The notes beneath the pieces are model-generated. The model made no database searches. It had not been told where the DNA came from and worked only from the letters and a program-made list of their open reading frames with translations. The position numbers were made by a program, and so were the translations under genes. Below, in pieces: positions 21,666 to 34,316 of a stretch of 64,000 nucleotides of DNA; positions within the stretch are counted from its first letter, which is position 1, and each line of letters opens with the position of its first letter. The DNA is from Emydura subglobosa (lineage: Eukaryota > Chordata > Testudines > Chelidae): positions 52,043,583 to 52,107,582 of the forward strand of contig ML679966.1 in the NCBI GenBank assembly GCA_007922225.1, given 5' to 3'.

Positions 21666-23814
21666 CAAAAGGCCAGCCTTCCTCCCACAGTGAAGTCAAT
21701 GGGAGTATTTATGTGAGAACTACTCAAATTATAGGAATGTGCAGAGGCAGGGCCTTAGCTAGTAAATTCTTCTGGATAGCACATATGTATTTCATTGTCC
21801 GTTTAGCACCATGCAAATTTATAGCACAATAAAAATACATTATAGATTCCAAACAAAAATTACATTAATATGGAGTTAAAGTGGAGGGTACATATAATTA
21901 CATCTAGGAGAAAAACAATTCAGGGATGTTGTAATTATGCTCAAAACAAACGTGAATCCAGGAAATTCAGAGTTAAATTTAGATTTGAAAAAATTTTCAA
22001 CGTGTTAAGGTATGGCGATGCACATTTTGTCACCTCCACACTTAACTCAGCACTGTAATGATGTCATGCAATAACCATACATTTATGATTGGTGTATATA
22101 AATGCTTTCAGTCTCAGATTAACATTTTTTTTTTGAAGACACTACTTGATTCTTCCCTCCACCTCCGAGTCCTTAGTGTAACACTGAATCACAATGTTCT
22201 TTTCCCATGGCTCCTTGTTTTTCATAGTTTCTTCCAAGTCATTTACCTTCCTTTGCTAGTAGCATGTACACAGTACACTTACATCAGTAAATCAGAACTT
22301 TCAATCATCTCTTTATCATCTTCTCACAAATTATTACTATTGCAGCAGTCCTCAGGGTTTCCCTAGATCATTTGCTTTTTGTTATTGAAAACAAATTTTT
22401 TATCTGAAAAACTTACACTTGAGTTAAGTAAAAAAATAAAATGGCTCTGTGCACTCACTGTCTGTCTGTAGAAGCCCTGCTCTGGAAACAGCAAAACTTA
22501 TTGATTCAACTATCATGAGCACACTTAACTGCTGCTTCCCATACTAAACTTTTCTTCCATCAATTCACCCTTTTCTGAATACCTGAAGTCTAACTATTTT
22601 CACTTCACCTGAGGCTGCACTCAAATTCAGTCCTCTTGCTGGTAAGAGAGCATTAAGCAGGACTGGATCTTGCTGACTCATGAATCACTCCCTCCCACCA
22701 TATACTGAACAGTTTGCCACCTACTTTATAAAATATACTTTATAATCATGAGCAGAATTCAGCACCTACAGCAAGTGACTAACTAACAACTTTGCCAAAG
22801 TCCAAATCTCTGCAGAAACTTAATATGCTGACATGCATGTAGCAACATTTTCAATAAACTGCTGCATTTAACTCTGAGGAGTCTGAATACACCACATTTC
22901 TATACACAGATACATGCTGCAATTGCATATCACATGGTAAATTATCAATAGGACTTCTCTAAAAGAGGAGAGAGACCATGCTGAATCCTTCATATTTGCA
23001 GAGAAAAGGGAACTCAATGAAATGGCAAGCTGATGTGCTTCAGTGAGTCAGAGCAACATCCCATACCTCCAGAGCCACAGGCAGTGGGCAAATCAAGGCA
23101 AAATGAAAAGGATTCTCTAATCCATGTCCTATACTTCAAAGAGTTAAATAATTTCAGGAAGCAGTGTAATGCAAGCAGAGAAAGAGAGCCCCCTGCATCT
23201 TTGGTAAATATGGATTATTTTTGCCCTTAATTCATCTTTGCATTCATGAGACGCTCCTTTTGGATAAAATGACAGTTTTTTCTGACTTTTCAAGGGTATT
23301 TTTGTTTTTAAATTAATATGCATATTAATTATTGTAAAAGCAGGGTCACAAATATCTCACCATAACAAACTTGATAAAGGAGTTAAGAAGCATTGTTAAG
23401 GACTGTGTTTCGGATGTTTTTTCAGACCACATAATATAAAAAGTAGTTTGAAATGGCTCCAAGTAGTCTTTTAATATGGTTTCCTATCTACTTTTGAAGG
23501 TACTTATCACCTTCCTCTCAAAATTCCCACTATACCTAATTTCGCCATCATAATTCAGGCAGAAATAGACTGGTTTCAATGAAAGTTTTAACTGTGAAGG
23601 GATTGATGACCCATTTCAGTGCTCTAGCAGAAACAGTGGATTTAGTCCTTTGAAAAGTGATTCAAGTGTATGTAGAAGAAGTGATAATTGGTCCAACTCC
23701 ACAAACAAAATGAAGTACACAATTAAACTAGTTTGAGAAGGTTTGGTGGAAATAAAGTTGTTAACCTGAGCATGTGAAGGTCATTGAATCACTGGTCTGC
23801 ATCATGGTAACTGA
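21666..23814. other. Unassigned, AT-rich, probably intronic
   Basis: I see no gene or repeat family. Short ORFs (21870-22058, 22058-22366, 23033-23230) lack motifs and splice context. Confidence 0.4.
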
Positions 23815-23816
23815 CA

Positions 23817-26210
23817 AATTCATAGATTCCAGGGCCAGAAGAGACCATTCCATTAATCTACTCCAATCTCCTGTATAACACAGGCCATGGAACTTTCCCA
23901 ATTCTTAGAGCAATTTTTCTATAAAGCCATCCAATCATAATTTATTAATTGCCAGCAATGAAGAATCCACCAAGACCCTTGGTAAGTTGTTGTAATGTTT
24001 AAATAACAATACGTAAAAATGTATGTCTTATTTCCAGTCTGATTTTATCTAGTTTCAAATTCCAGACATTGGAATGTGTTATACCTTTGTTTCCTAGATT
24101 GAAGAGCCCATCATCAAATATTTGTTCCCCATGTAGATATTTCTAAACTTGATCAAATCATTGCTTAACCTTCTCTTTGTTAAGGCTCAGACTGATCTCC
24201 TTGAGCTTACCATTATAAAGGCATATTTTCCAAATCCTTTAATCAGCCTTGTGGCTCTTCTGAGCCATCTCCAATTTATCAGTATCATTGCTGAAACCAA
24301 AACCGGACACAGTACTCCACAGCAGTTGCACCAGTGACACATTCAGAGGTAAAAATAACCTCTCTATTCCTACTCGAGATTCCCGTTTATGCATATCTTA
24401 GGATGACATTACTTCTATTGGTCACAGCACTGCACTGGGAGCTCATGTTCTACTGATTATCCCCCTACCCCCAAATTTTTCAGTCACTGCTTCCCAGACT
24501 AGAGTCCCCCATTTTATAAGTATGGCCTACATTCTTTGTTTCTATTTGTATACATTGACATTTAACTGTATAAAAACCTCAAATTATTTACCTGAGCCCA
24601 ATTTACCAGCCAATTCATAGTGCTCTGATTTAATGAGCAGTCCTCTTCATTATTTATCATTCCCCAAGTTGTGTGTCATCTTTACATTTTATCAATTATG
24701 ATCTCATGTTCTCCACTAGGTCACTGATAAAATTATTAATTAATATAGGGCCAAAAATTGATCCTTCCAGGACCCCACTAGAAACATCTGCTTGATGATG
24801 ATTCCCAATTAACAGTTACATTTTGATTTCTGTAAGTTAGATAGTTTTTAATCCATTTAATGTAGGCCATGTGAATTTTATATCATTTTAGTTTTTAATA
24901 AAAATGTCATGTGGTACCAAGACAAATGCCTTACTGAAGCCTACTTGTATCATAACAAGACTATTACCTTTATCAACCAAACTTGTAACCTCATCAAAAA
25001 ACGTATCAAGTTAGCTTGACAAGATCTATTTTCCATAAACTTATGTTGATTAGCATTAATTACATTACCCTTCATTAAGTCCTGTAACAGCAGCTCTATT
25101 ACTTTGTCCTATTACCTTGTCTGGAATCGACAGGCTTATAATTACCCAGGTCATCCCATTTCCCCAAAATTCCAAGACTTGTTGAAAAATCAGCAGCAAC
25201 CATCCAATGAGCTTGCAGCCAGCTCATTTAAATTTCTTGGATGCAAGTTACTGGGACATGCTGATTTAAAAAGTATCTAACTTTAGTAGCTGCTATTTAA
25301 ACATGCTCCTGAGATACTAGTGAAATGGAAAGAGTGATATATGATATAACTACATCACCTGTTTTTTTATCCAAACACAGAACAGAAATATTTATTGAAC
25401 ACTTCCTTTTTCTGCACGACTATTGATAATTCATCCATTTCCATCTAGTCATACCATTTTTATGTTCCCCCCCCAAAGTATACTTTAAAAAACCTCTTTC
25501 TTATTGTCTTAACTTTGCTGGCCATAGATTTTTCCTTGGGCCCCTTTGCTTCTCTTACCAATTTGCTACAATTCTAAAGCCTCTAATTTATATTCATGAC
25601 TAATTACTTCTCCTTCCTTCCATGTGTTAAATATTGTTATTTTCTATAGCTACTTTTAGTTCTCTTCTAAGCCAGGTCATTTTTTAAACCAACATGGCAT
25701 TCCCTCTTGATTATACCTTTTGAGCATCTAAAAAGTGTTTTTAAAGAATTCCCCATGATCATTCAGTTTTCTGATTGAATTCTTCTTCTGAGCTGATTTG
25801 ACTCAATTGTTTCCAGCTTTGTGAAACTGACCCTTTTAAAGCATTACATACATATATTACTCATATGGTTTTTATCTTGTTTGCACATTATAAACGTGAT
25901 CAAGTCATGAACACTTATATCAAAGCTGCCATTAATTTTTAATTTTGCAATCAGTTCCTCTCTATCTCAAGGCAAGGTTTAATATAGAATTTTGCAGTCC
26001 TGCGTGCAACACTTTTTGAGTTAGGTAACAGTCATCTATTATATTTGGAAATTCCAGGGATGTTCTAGGCAGGCAGCATGTGTCACTCTCATTAAGGTCC
26101 CTCATGGTCTCTCAGCTTTTTCCCTAAACATTTTGGATAGTTGCTTAAGGAGCTGGTCACCTGTTCTCTAGAGTGACCTGGTAGCAGATCAGTAATATCC
26201 CATTTTGTGC
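23817..26210 (-). mobile_element. CR1 LINE copy
   Basis: The 3' end lies at the low coordinate: tcatagattcca at 23819-23831 is the inverse of the ATTCTATGA-type CR1 terminal repeat, followed by the well-known CR1 3' region. On the minus strand around 24720-25080 the RT is readable despite decay: FFDEVTSLVDKGNSLVM, GFSKAFVLVPHDIFIKN, SSGVLEGSIFGPILINNFI. The segment 25200-26210 is less readable but follows the order of upstream CR1 sequence I know from turtles. It is not functional. Confidence 0.82.
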
Positions 26211-26224
26211 TTTATCGATCTGTT

Positions 26225-26650
26225 AGCAGTGGTGTACTGAAGCGGGCACTGGGCTGGCCCTTCACAAAGTGCAGGGGACAGGGGGTGCTGGCCTCTCCTG
26301 CACCCCCCCTTCAGGCCAGCAGGTGAAGCTGCCCCTATCTGAGTAAGTGCCAGACTGGAGTGTGAGAGGCAGGTGCTCAGCAGTGGGTAAGTGCGGGGGG
26401 GGGGGGGGTGCGGTGGAGCCAAGTCTGCATTTGTGGCCCCCCCGGCTCATGCCCCCACTGCCAGTACAGACCCTCCTCTCCCCAGGCAGCAGCGCTGAGA
26501 CCCCTCCTGCCCTGTGCGAGGAGGCGGCGCATGGGCGGGGGGGGGCACGCAAATGTAGGCTTGGTCCCCGGGCGCTGGAGACCCACAGTGTGTCACTGTC
26601 TGTTAGGAAAGTGATCCCTAATCATTCAATTCAAGTTGTCAGTGACACAG
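26225..26650. repeat. GC-rich segment sharing sequence with 47.9-48.2 kb
   Basis: A GC island in AT-rich surroundings with a poly-G run (about 26395-26408) and a second G run near 26536. The part gcaaatgtaggcttggtccc followed by cgggcgctggagacccac (26550-26586) resembles gcaaatgcaagtattggacc, cgggcactggtgatccac at 48134-48172, which suggests a dispersed family. Open frames on both strands reflect GC content. The family is not identified. Confidence 0.45.
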
Positions 26651-26808
26651 AAAGAGAACGTTGACAGAGTGCCACTCCCTCTCCCCTTTTGCCCACTTGA
26701 TTCTTCCTAAATGAGTTTGAACCGTTGATTTCAACATGTAACATTCTAACTCTTCTTGCATACCTCAAAACCTTAGAGGATTGTGAAACATAGTTACAGG
26801 GTAATGCT

Positions 26809-26913
26809 GAGAGTGCATCTACACTAACAAAATTTGAACCTATAATTCATCGCCAGCACAGCTCCACCCGTGCAGCAACTGTGGAAGTTGTAGCATAGAC
26901 AGGGCTCAACCAT
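26809..26913. mobile_element. Possible short MITE
   Basis: The ends gagtgcatctacactaacaa and gttgtagcatagacagggct are imperfect inverted repeats around a (g)tctayrctaac core, like the other tctacac-ended MITEs here. No clear target duplication is seen. Confidence 0.35.
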
Positions 26914-27744
26914 TCTTACTACCAGCCAATCCCGCTCAAAGTAAAAACTACTAGTATGCTTAGATTACGTACATACATAAGTCTCTGGAGGACTGGCATT
27001 GTACATAGGAGGTAGAAATTAGAGATTACCAGAAGACAAAAATTCCTTTTCAAGGCAATTTTCAAAGTTTCCAAGCAAAACATTTTGAACAATTTAGCGA
27101 AGAAGGAGGTTTGTGTCCACAGCTGGGTGATTGGCTACTGATGTGGGATGAGGTTCAAGTCCTTGATTTAGAGTGATCTGCAATGAAAAACTGCTCTGAA
27201 TAAAGCAGATGAGAGTCTTGAATTTACATGTCAGGCCAGTAACCCTAATCACCAGGCTAGAACATCATAGAGTCAAACATGATCAAATCACCTCTAGTGG
27301 AAATGTTAACACAGACAAAATCTCCACAAAATATTATGATAAAAATGTATGCACAGATTTCATGAAGTGAAAAGAAAGTGGTCTTTTGGGGACGGTCCAT
27401 TAGTTTTCAAAATACAATTGAAAGTAATACTAAATCCATTTAGTGCTTTGGCACCATTTCTTAAGCAGATGTGATAGAAATACATCATACAGAATTGAAC
27501 AACTGATGCTAATTACTAATTAGCATTGAATTGATATCACTTGTTACTATGATGGAACATTTATTTTTCCCCTCTGAAAAAAAACATGCTTTCCCCCCAG
27601 CCTGATGCTATGGACTTTTCCCTGTTCCCAATCTTAAAGTATTGAATAAACAAAAATCTGAGGCCATTTTTGTATGTCAGGTAAATATTTTTATGCTAGA
27701 CTAAAAGTTTGAAAATCAATGTTTGGTGCCCAAAAGAATGAGTG
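26914..27744. other. Unassigned sequence
   Basis: No recognised feature. Confidence 0.4.
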
Positions 27745-27752
27745 CTCTAGTC

Positions 27753-28144
27753 CAGTGTTTCTTTACCCCTGGGGTACACAAAGTTCTTCCAGGGGGTACA
27801 TCAACTCAGCTAGATATTTGCCTAGTTTTACAATAGGCTACATAAAAAACACTAGTGAAGTCCGTACAAACTAAAATTTCATAAACAATTACTTGTTTAT
27901 ACTGCTCTGTGTCATACACTGAAAGGTAAGTGCAATATTTATATTCCAATTGATTTATTTTATAATTATATGGTAAAAATGAAAAAGTAAGCAATTTTTC
28001 AGTAACAATGTGCTGTGACACTTTTGTATTTTTATGTCTGTTTTTGTAAGCAAATAGTTTTTAAGTGAGGTGAAACTTGGGGTGCACAAGACAAATCAGA
28101 CTCCTGAAAGGGGAACAATAGTCTGGAAAGGTTCAGAACCACTG
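27753..28144. mobile_element. hAT-type MITE with 8-bp target duplication
   Basis: A 392-bp non-coding element starts CAGTGTTTCTTTACCCC and ends AGAACCACTG; the inverse of the end, CAGTGGTTCTGAACC, matches the start imperfectly. Both sides carry the perfect 8-bp direct repeat CTCTAGTC (27745-27752, 28145-28152), the hallmark of hAT insertion. The interior is AT-rich (ggtaaaaatgaaaaagtaag, cagtaacaatgtgctgtgac) and is one I recognise as repeated in turtle genomes. Confidence 0.9.
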
Positions 28145-28204
28145 CTCTAGTCCAGAAGATAATACTTGCAACTCTTGGGGTACATACATCAAAACAATGC
28201 CTGC

Positions 28205-28545
28205 ACTGATAGCAGCCTTTAACTACCTGAAAGGGGGGTTCAGGGAGGATGGAGCTAAGCTGTTTTCAATGGTAGTAGATGACAACTTAGGGCAGTAGTC
28301 TCAAGTTTCAGTGGGGGAGGTCTAGGTTGGATATTAGGAGAAACTTTTTCATCAGGAGGGTGTTGAAGCACTGGAATGGATTACCTAGGGAGATGATGGA
28401 AACTCCATCCTTAGAGATTTTTAAGGTGCGGCTGGACAAAGCCCTGCCTGCGATGATTTAGTTGGGGTTGGTCCTGCTTTGAGCAGAGGGTTGGACTAGA
28501 TGACCTCCTGAGGTCCCTTCCTATCCTAATCTTCTATGATTCTTT
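28205..28545 (+). mobile_element. CR1 LINE, 5'-truncated 3' end
   Basis: The sense strand reads AAFNYLKGGFREDGAKLFS, the C-terminal part of CR1 ORF2. It continues with ggaaactccatccttagaga, gagggttggactagatgacc, tcctgaggtcccttcctatc and ends in ttctatgattc, the classic CR1 tail. Truncation after about 340 bp is typical of CR1 insertions. This is the least diverged CR1 copy in the window by eye. Confidence 0.95.
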
Positions 28546-28559
28546 TTCTGGAAGGTACT

Positions 28560-31500
28560 TTAAATACATTTTTGCAGACTGCAAAAAACCCTTCTGTTTA
28601 AAGAAAGTATTAACCCAACTTTCAGTTTTGCTAAGAAGCCAAAAATAGTGCGTATTTTTCATTATGAATCAGTTAATCAATGAATTTAGACTTTTTGTTC
28701 TTAAAAGTATCTTTAACGGACCCTCATTTTTGATAATTTAATTTCAAATGTCTGCCAAATTTTTTAGATGAACATATTTTCACATGACTTATTCATGGGC
28801 TGTTCATGTAAATCAAAGACTACATTTTAGATATTGATGAATGAAAGTTAACAGTGGGGAGAATGAGGTAAAGGACGACAATAATTTAAGCACTATGATC
28901 TCTGGGTGACAGTTTGGGCATGTGCACATCTTGATGGTTCAGTTGGACAGACCTTCGCGGTTTTATTTAAATATAAATATTACTAACTCACCTCTTGTGT
29001 GAATCAGAAGGAATAAGTGTTAAAGAGGTATTTACGTTATAAGTGGAAGATGTCTTATTGACCAAAACTTGAGAGAGCATTTATAGTAAGTGCCATAGAA
29101 AAATATACTGAAACAGTTGTGAGAGAAGCTGATGAACAAGACCTGGCAACAACTGTGAAGCAGAGCAGTGATTGGAGGGGACGGGGGGGAAATGCAACCC
29201 ATTAGGTCAAGATGGAGTAACAAAGCCTTCAGACAAAAACAAAGTTTTAACTTGAGGTAGTTGAGACAATGGAGATACTGGAGGGATTCAAAGAAGGGGC
29301 GGTGTTGTGGCAACACAAAAGGATAAAAAGCTTTTAACAGCTGCACTTTGAATGGACTGGTTGGGAGTGATGCGTAGGTCAGCATGGAAGAGTTGAAGTA
29401 ACAGAAAATGAATAAAACATGGACAACAAGAGGATGACTGAAATCTGTTGGGTTGCAGAGGAAGAAGCTGAAAGTCACAGACAACCTAGTTGAATGGGGA
29501 AGAGAGGACAGAATCAAACAGGATAAAAAATATAATACCATTGTACCATTTTCAACAACAGGTTTGTTTTTTTGGTGGGGTGGGGGACGGGGGAGGTTCA
29601 AATGTGAAGATATAAAAAACAATTTAATGCTCCACCCAGAGAATCCTTCAACTTTTCTCCTTTGGTCTCCTCCAGGACCACTTCTGCCCATAACTAGACT
29701 GTCAAAGGGGAAGGAGAGGCAGACCCAGAAGAGGGCAACAGGATTTATTCTAGAGGATAAGGAAGATGAAAGGTATCTTCTCCAAATGGTGGTGTTCTCA
29801 GCATGCCTCCCTGTTCTCTGCAGATTGCTATTGCCCTGGGAGAGTCACCACTATGCACTGTCCTAGAAACCAATCCCCACCATTCTGATGTGTAACAGCT
29901 GCCTCCAGGTCTCTTTTCACCTCTGGGATAACAGTGTAAAAATGACAAAGTAGAAACACTTTTATATGCATTCTGCAGTTATTTGGTTAAAAGCAGAACA
30001 GTAGTATTTGTTCAAAGAGTTAAAGTTATTTTAGTGACTTGAAATAATGTTAAACATTTTTTTAAAAAAAGCTTTAATTTATTTTGTAAGGACAAGTTGA
30101 CCTCATTTAAGTTAATTGAATATATTCAGAATTTATTGATGGCAGACAGTGATATCACTTTCAAAAAATATTTTGGACAATGCCATTCAAGGTAATTATT
30201 TTTGAAAAGTTAAAAAATCTGATTGTTGGAGTCTTTATTATATTTCGCCAGTCAACTTGCTGGCAGCCCTTATGATTTGGATGGCAATAGCAGAAAAAGG
30301 CTTCATATAGGAGTCTGGCTTCACTGTGATACTGAGTCTGAACAGCACTTAAATAACAATCCTTTTCTTTCAGAGTTCTGTAAAGCGGAACTTCCTAAGA
30401 GATGAATGGAAGAAGTTCCAGTTCCAATGAATGTGTTTTCTATTTTTACCCCATTTCAGTGGTAAAAGGGACAAACTCTTTTACAAGGATACTGCACATG
30501 GCTAGTGTGAGAATACGTTTAATGGGAGCCAGGTTGTGCACACGGGCAGTGATGACATGATATCATTTGAGGAGCTAAAGCCTATAAAATAAATTATAGC
30601 ATAGCAGCACATATCCCACACCCTCATGTGTATAGGTCACATCATACAAGCAGTATCACAGAAAAATTGCTAGGGTGGTGGAACAAAATATTTTTTATGC
30701 ACATTTAGGCCTATAGACCCACACTTAGGCCTACAGACCATATTATAGAGCTCCCCCATAACATACAGCAGTAACAGAAATACAGCCTCTTTATCATGTA
30801 TTACAGGGTGTTACAACCCAACCTTGCTCCCAGAGTTGATGGCACCAGTTCTAGTGTGCACCTTCAGGGTCCACAGCCTATTTGCCTTTTTCCACAACAG
30901 ATTGAAGATGATCAGACAGATTTATGAAGAGGGCAGTTCCAGGTTCACACCTACATACTTGCATGCAATTAATGAGTATTATGACTAGTTAGTGATAATA
31001 CAATGTAAAATATAGACCAGTAAATTAAGTGTGTGCACTTGGCAGAAATGTGATATAGGAGTTTATATCATATAGGATATAGAATTTATAGTAAGTCTCT
31101 AACCCCATTGGCCAGAACTCTACCACTTAGACAGTTACATTGACAAGAGAAGAACAACTTCTCTACCCTTTATAAACACAACTGCGCGCACACATACAAA
31201 CTTGTGTCAACTGAATGTAATGTCTGCTAAAGAGACAATAGATTTGGTTTATAGTGGTCCCTAATCCTTGATAGGAGCCCAGATATTTTAAATGATGAAT
31301 CCAGATACCATGCATAACCCACACAAACTCAGGGTGGCTCTTTATCCTACTCTGGTAGCTAAATCCCACACATGAATCTAGCCACTGTCACTAGAATGAG
31401 GGACTCACTCATTTAGTTCAGAGATCACAAATTCCGTCCATGCAGACAAGCAGACCACAGAAACTATATTTTACTGCATATGGGTATTTCTTGTGAAAAG

Positions 31501-34162
31501 AATAAAGGGGAAAGATTTTAAAATGTTGTCAAATCTCCTAGGCGTGTTCTTCTTGCTCTCCATCTAAAAATGCTCCCATTCTCCCCTTGTGGAAAGGCAA
31601 AGTCCCTGACTTGTTCAGCTCTTCCTTATTAAAGCAGATGGAATTTTTTCTGCAACATTTTGGGCATTTTCCCCTGATTTTTCAACCAGCTTAGAACTGA
31701 CAATGGTGTTTGGAAATTTGAAATTTTGACCAAAGACGTTTTTGTCTCCAGACTGGACAGCGTTACAGTCAGAGAAGACACAGAGGCAGAAGCCAGGTAT
31801 CTCCTTCTGGAAGACAGGCAGCACTTCCAACTAAAGCTTGGAGATGGACCTACCTGAGTGCAAACTAACCACTGACAATGAACTGTGAGCAGGGTGCAAA
31901 GAAAAGGATGGAAGTGACATTCATCCACTCACCGGTTACATTGGCAAGTAAGGAACCTGAGGGAAAGGACTACTGACCAACAAAGTGTGTGGGGGAGGGA
32001 AGGGGCGGGGGGGGAGGGGAGAAGAGGAGAAGAGAGTAGTGTACAAACATACTGCTATTTATTGTGTTTGCCCAAATAAATGCGGTGTCCTTTCTCCCTT
32101 TAACATTTTTTGGATGTATACACTGATCCACCACTTGCAAGAGGGGAAGTATTGCCTGTTAAGAGCATCTAGTCGATGTATTTCATTTTTCCATTTCCCT
32201 GGGTGGGGGCTCAAGTGAGAGGTGTTAGCAAATTTTTAGAGGAACTCCTAGATAGTTGAGTCAGGCCTTTCTGCTGCAAGCAGAAAGGTTGCACTTGTTT
32301 CACAAGTAATACAAATTGTGCCAAATTCACAAATTTTGGCAAATCGTTTGCTCTGCTCTACCATTTCAATTTAAGAGGTTATTCCAAAATAGTTGAGAAA
32401 TATACCCATAGGCTCCTGAGGAGCCTAATTGAATAAATGGATGCACAAGTGTTCAGATGACCTATACACACACACAAATGAATAGAAGGAGAAAAGGAAA
32501 AAAAGCCTACTTAATTCATCCTTAAATCATCATCTCCATTCAGATTATCAGTATTGGATTTCCATTCATGCAAATATAGTTTAGGTCTTCCAATAAAACA
32601 GACCCTTATCAAATAACTTCTTTATTATAGTATTTTATATCAACCCATTGGCCTTTTGATATAACAGGAAACCTAGAAAATAGTTTAGCATCCAAGAATG
32701 CTTCCTGATGCTGGCATCAACCAAGTGTTCTTTGAAGTTAATTGTTTAAAACATTCCGCCTGCACTTCTGATAGTAATAACTAAATATTCTTTTAGCAAG
32801 ATATTACATGTAACATTGGCAGAAATATTAAAAATGCAGTGCTGAGACAGTGGTCAGTTAATTATTTGGGGCATCTAGTTTTCTAGCTTCTTGAGAATGA
32901 TGTAGTCACTGATGGTATTTTTCTGGACGCTAAAGTACACAATTAAATGATTGAGTGGCTTGCAGATAGAGTAGGGAACTATTGAGATACCACAATGAGG
33001 GCACTCTGGAATCTGCCATATAGATGACAAAAGAGATGTTTACTCAGACATTTGGCAAAGCATTAAAATTGAATCTCTTATGCTAGATCTTTTGGAATAT
33101 CTCCACATCCTTAAGACAAAGTAAATTGACAGTGGCTTCTTCTGAGATATAAGCTTACTGAAGACACTAGTAGTTAGAGGAAAAACTCCTTTGTAATGGT
33201 TCTGAGATGAAAATATCTAGATTGACTATAATTGTTAAGTTTTTGTCCTAGTCCTTCCCCAATATTTATTCAGGAGGCATTTTCCTTTAAAATTGGACTT
33301 CTCATATCAATATGAACAACTGGAAACAATAATATAGAAGATCATTATTTCTCTTTGTTATGCTGGGCCCAGTCACTATCTGTTCTTAAGTGACAAGCTT
33401 GGTAATTTCTACAAATACTAAGACAGACAAGTCAACCCAATATAATTGGTCTATAAAAAGAGTTCCTTCCTTCCTATACCAAGTTGGGCATTTTATTTTG
33501 AAGATCTTTAAAAAATTTGCTTGATTCTTCTATAGGGAAAGTTTGAAATGGAGAAGGAGTGCTCCAGAGGAAGTCCTTTCAGGCATGAGATTCATTTACT
33601 GTCAGAATGCCTTGCACATGCAAAAAAACTCACTAAAAAACTCTACAATGACTTATTAGTGTATAGTTCACATCACATTAGATTTCGTTTACTTAGATGA
33701 TACAGAAATGTTGCAATAGTCTATGCAAAAGTAGCAGGAGAGTGGGTAATTTTAGCAGTAAAATATTTTTAGCAGAAAAAATATAAATAGTTCCAGATTG
33801 ATGCACAGGCCCAAGCCCTAAGCAAAATATCAGTGACTTAAAAAAAAAGAAAGGAAAGCTTTTAAGAGTGAAGAGGTCCTCCTCTACCTTCATCCCCTCA
33901 CTCCAATTACCCATACCACAGCACATAAAAAAAAAAAAAAAAAGAAAGAAAGAAAATTATCAAGTATCAGGCTCTCAGTAATTTTAAAGCTCATGGAGTT
34001 TGATAGTGGTGGTACCTCACCACTGTAGAGAAGCCATGATGTTCAGTGCCACTCGTGACTGCAGATAGTCAGTTCAGCTAACTGAATATCAATGTGCTCC
34101 TTATCTTTTTAAAAAACAAATAACTGCATGGACCTTGAAATTCAGTAAGTGGGAAAAGGTAC
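28560..34162. other. Unassigned, probably intronic
   Basis: No host exon is recognised. At 29280-29440 the text (aaaaagcttttaacagctgc, tttgaatggactggttggga) resembles a dispersed repeat I cannot name, and the 219-codon antisense frame at 29032-29691 is low-complexity. Two open minus-strand frames at 31615-31928 follow a possible acceptor but no donor was found. G-rich runs occur at 29180 and 32005, and a poly-A with GAAA repeats at 33926-33955. Confidence 0.4.
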
Positions 34163-34316
34163 TGGATAGAAGCGTTTGGAACATTTGTTGCGCTGCAAAA
34201 GCTTCTGGCGACAATAGGTCCTTTTGCATGTGTAGATAAGAGATTTATTCTCTCTAGATAGAAAATATAGGATGCCTGGAATATTTGAGCAACTTTGAGG
34301 ACTTCTTCACAGAGCA
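34163..34316 (-). CDS. Candidate internal coding exon of an unidentified host gene
   Basis: On the minus strand the acceptor cctctaaatttccattag precedes 34316, and a donor CCA/GTACCT follows 34163. The exon is 154 bp: two bases, 50 codons, two bases. The peptide includes LCEEVLKVAQIFQASYIFYL, then STHAKGPIVARSFC, again helical. The two leading bases TG complete the G left by exon 52936-52828 (GTG, Val), and the two trailing bases CA join G of exon 20218 (CAG). A rival donor AAG/GTCCAT at 34134 would extend it to 183 bp and break that phase. The protein is not recognised. Confidence 0.5.

Noticed and set aside
29032..29691. 219-codon minus-strand ORF
   Set aside because: Low-complexity Ser/Phe/Leu composition, antisense to purine-rich sequence that resembles a dispersed repeat, and no splice sites.
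31615..31928. Possible minus-strand exon after cctgtcttccag
   Set aside because: Two overlapping frames are open and no donor follows; its phase could not be tied to the other exons.
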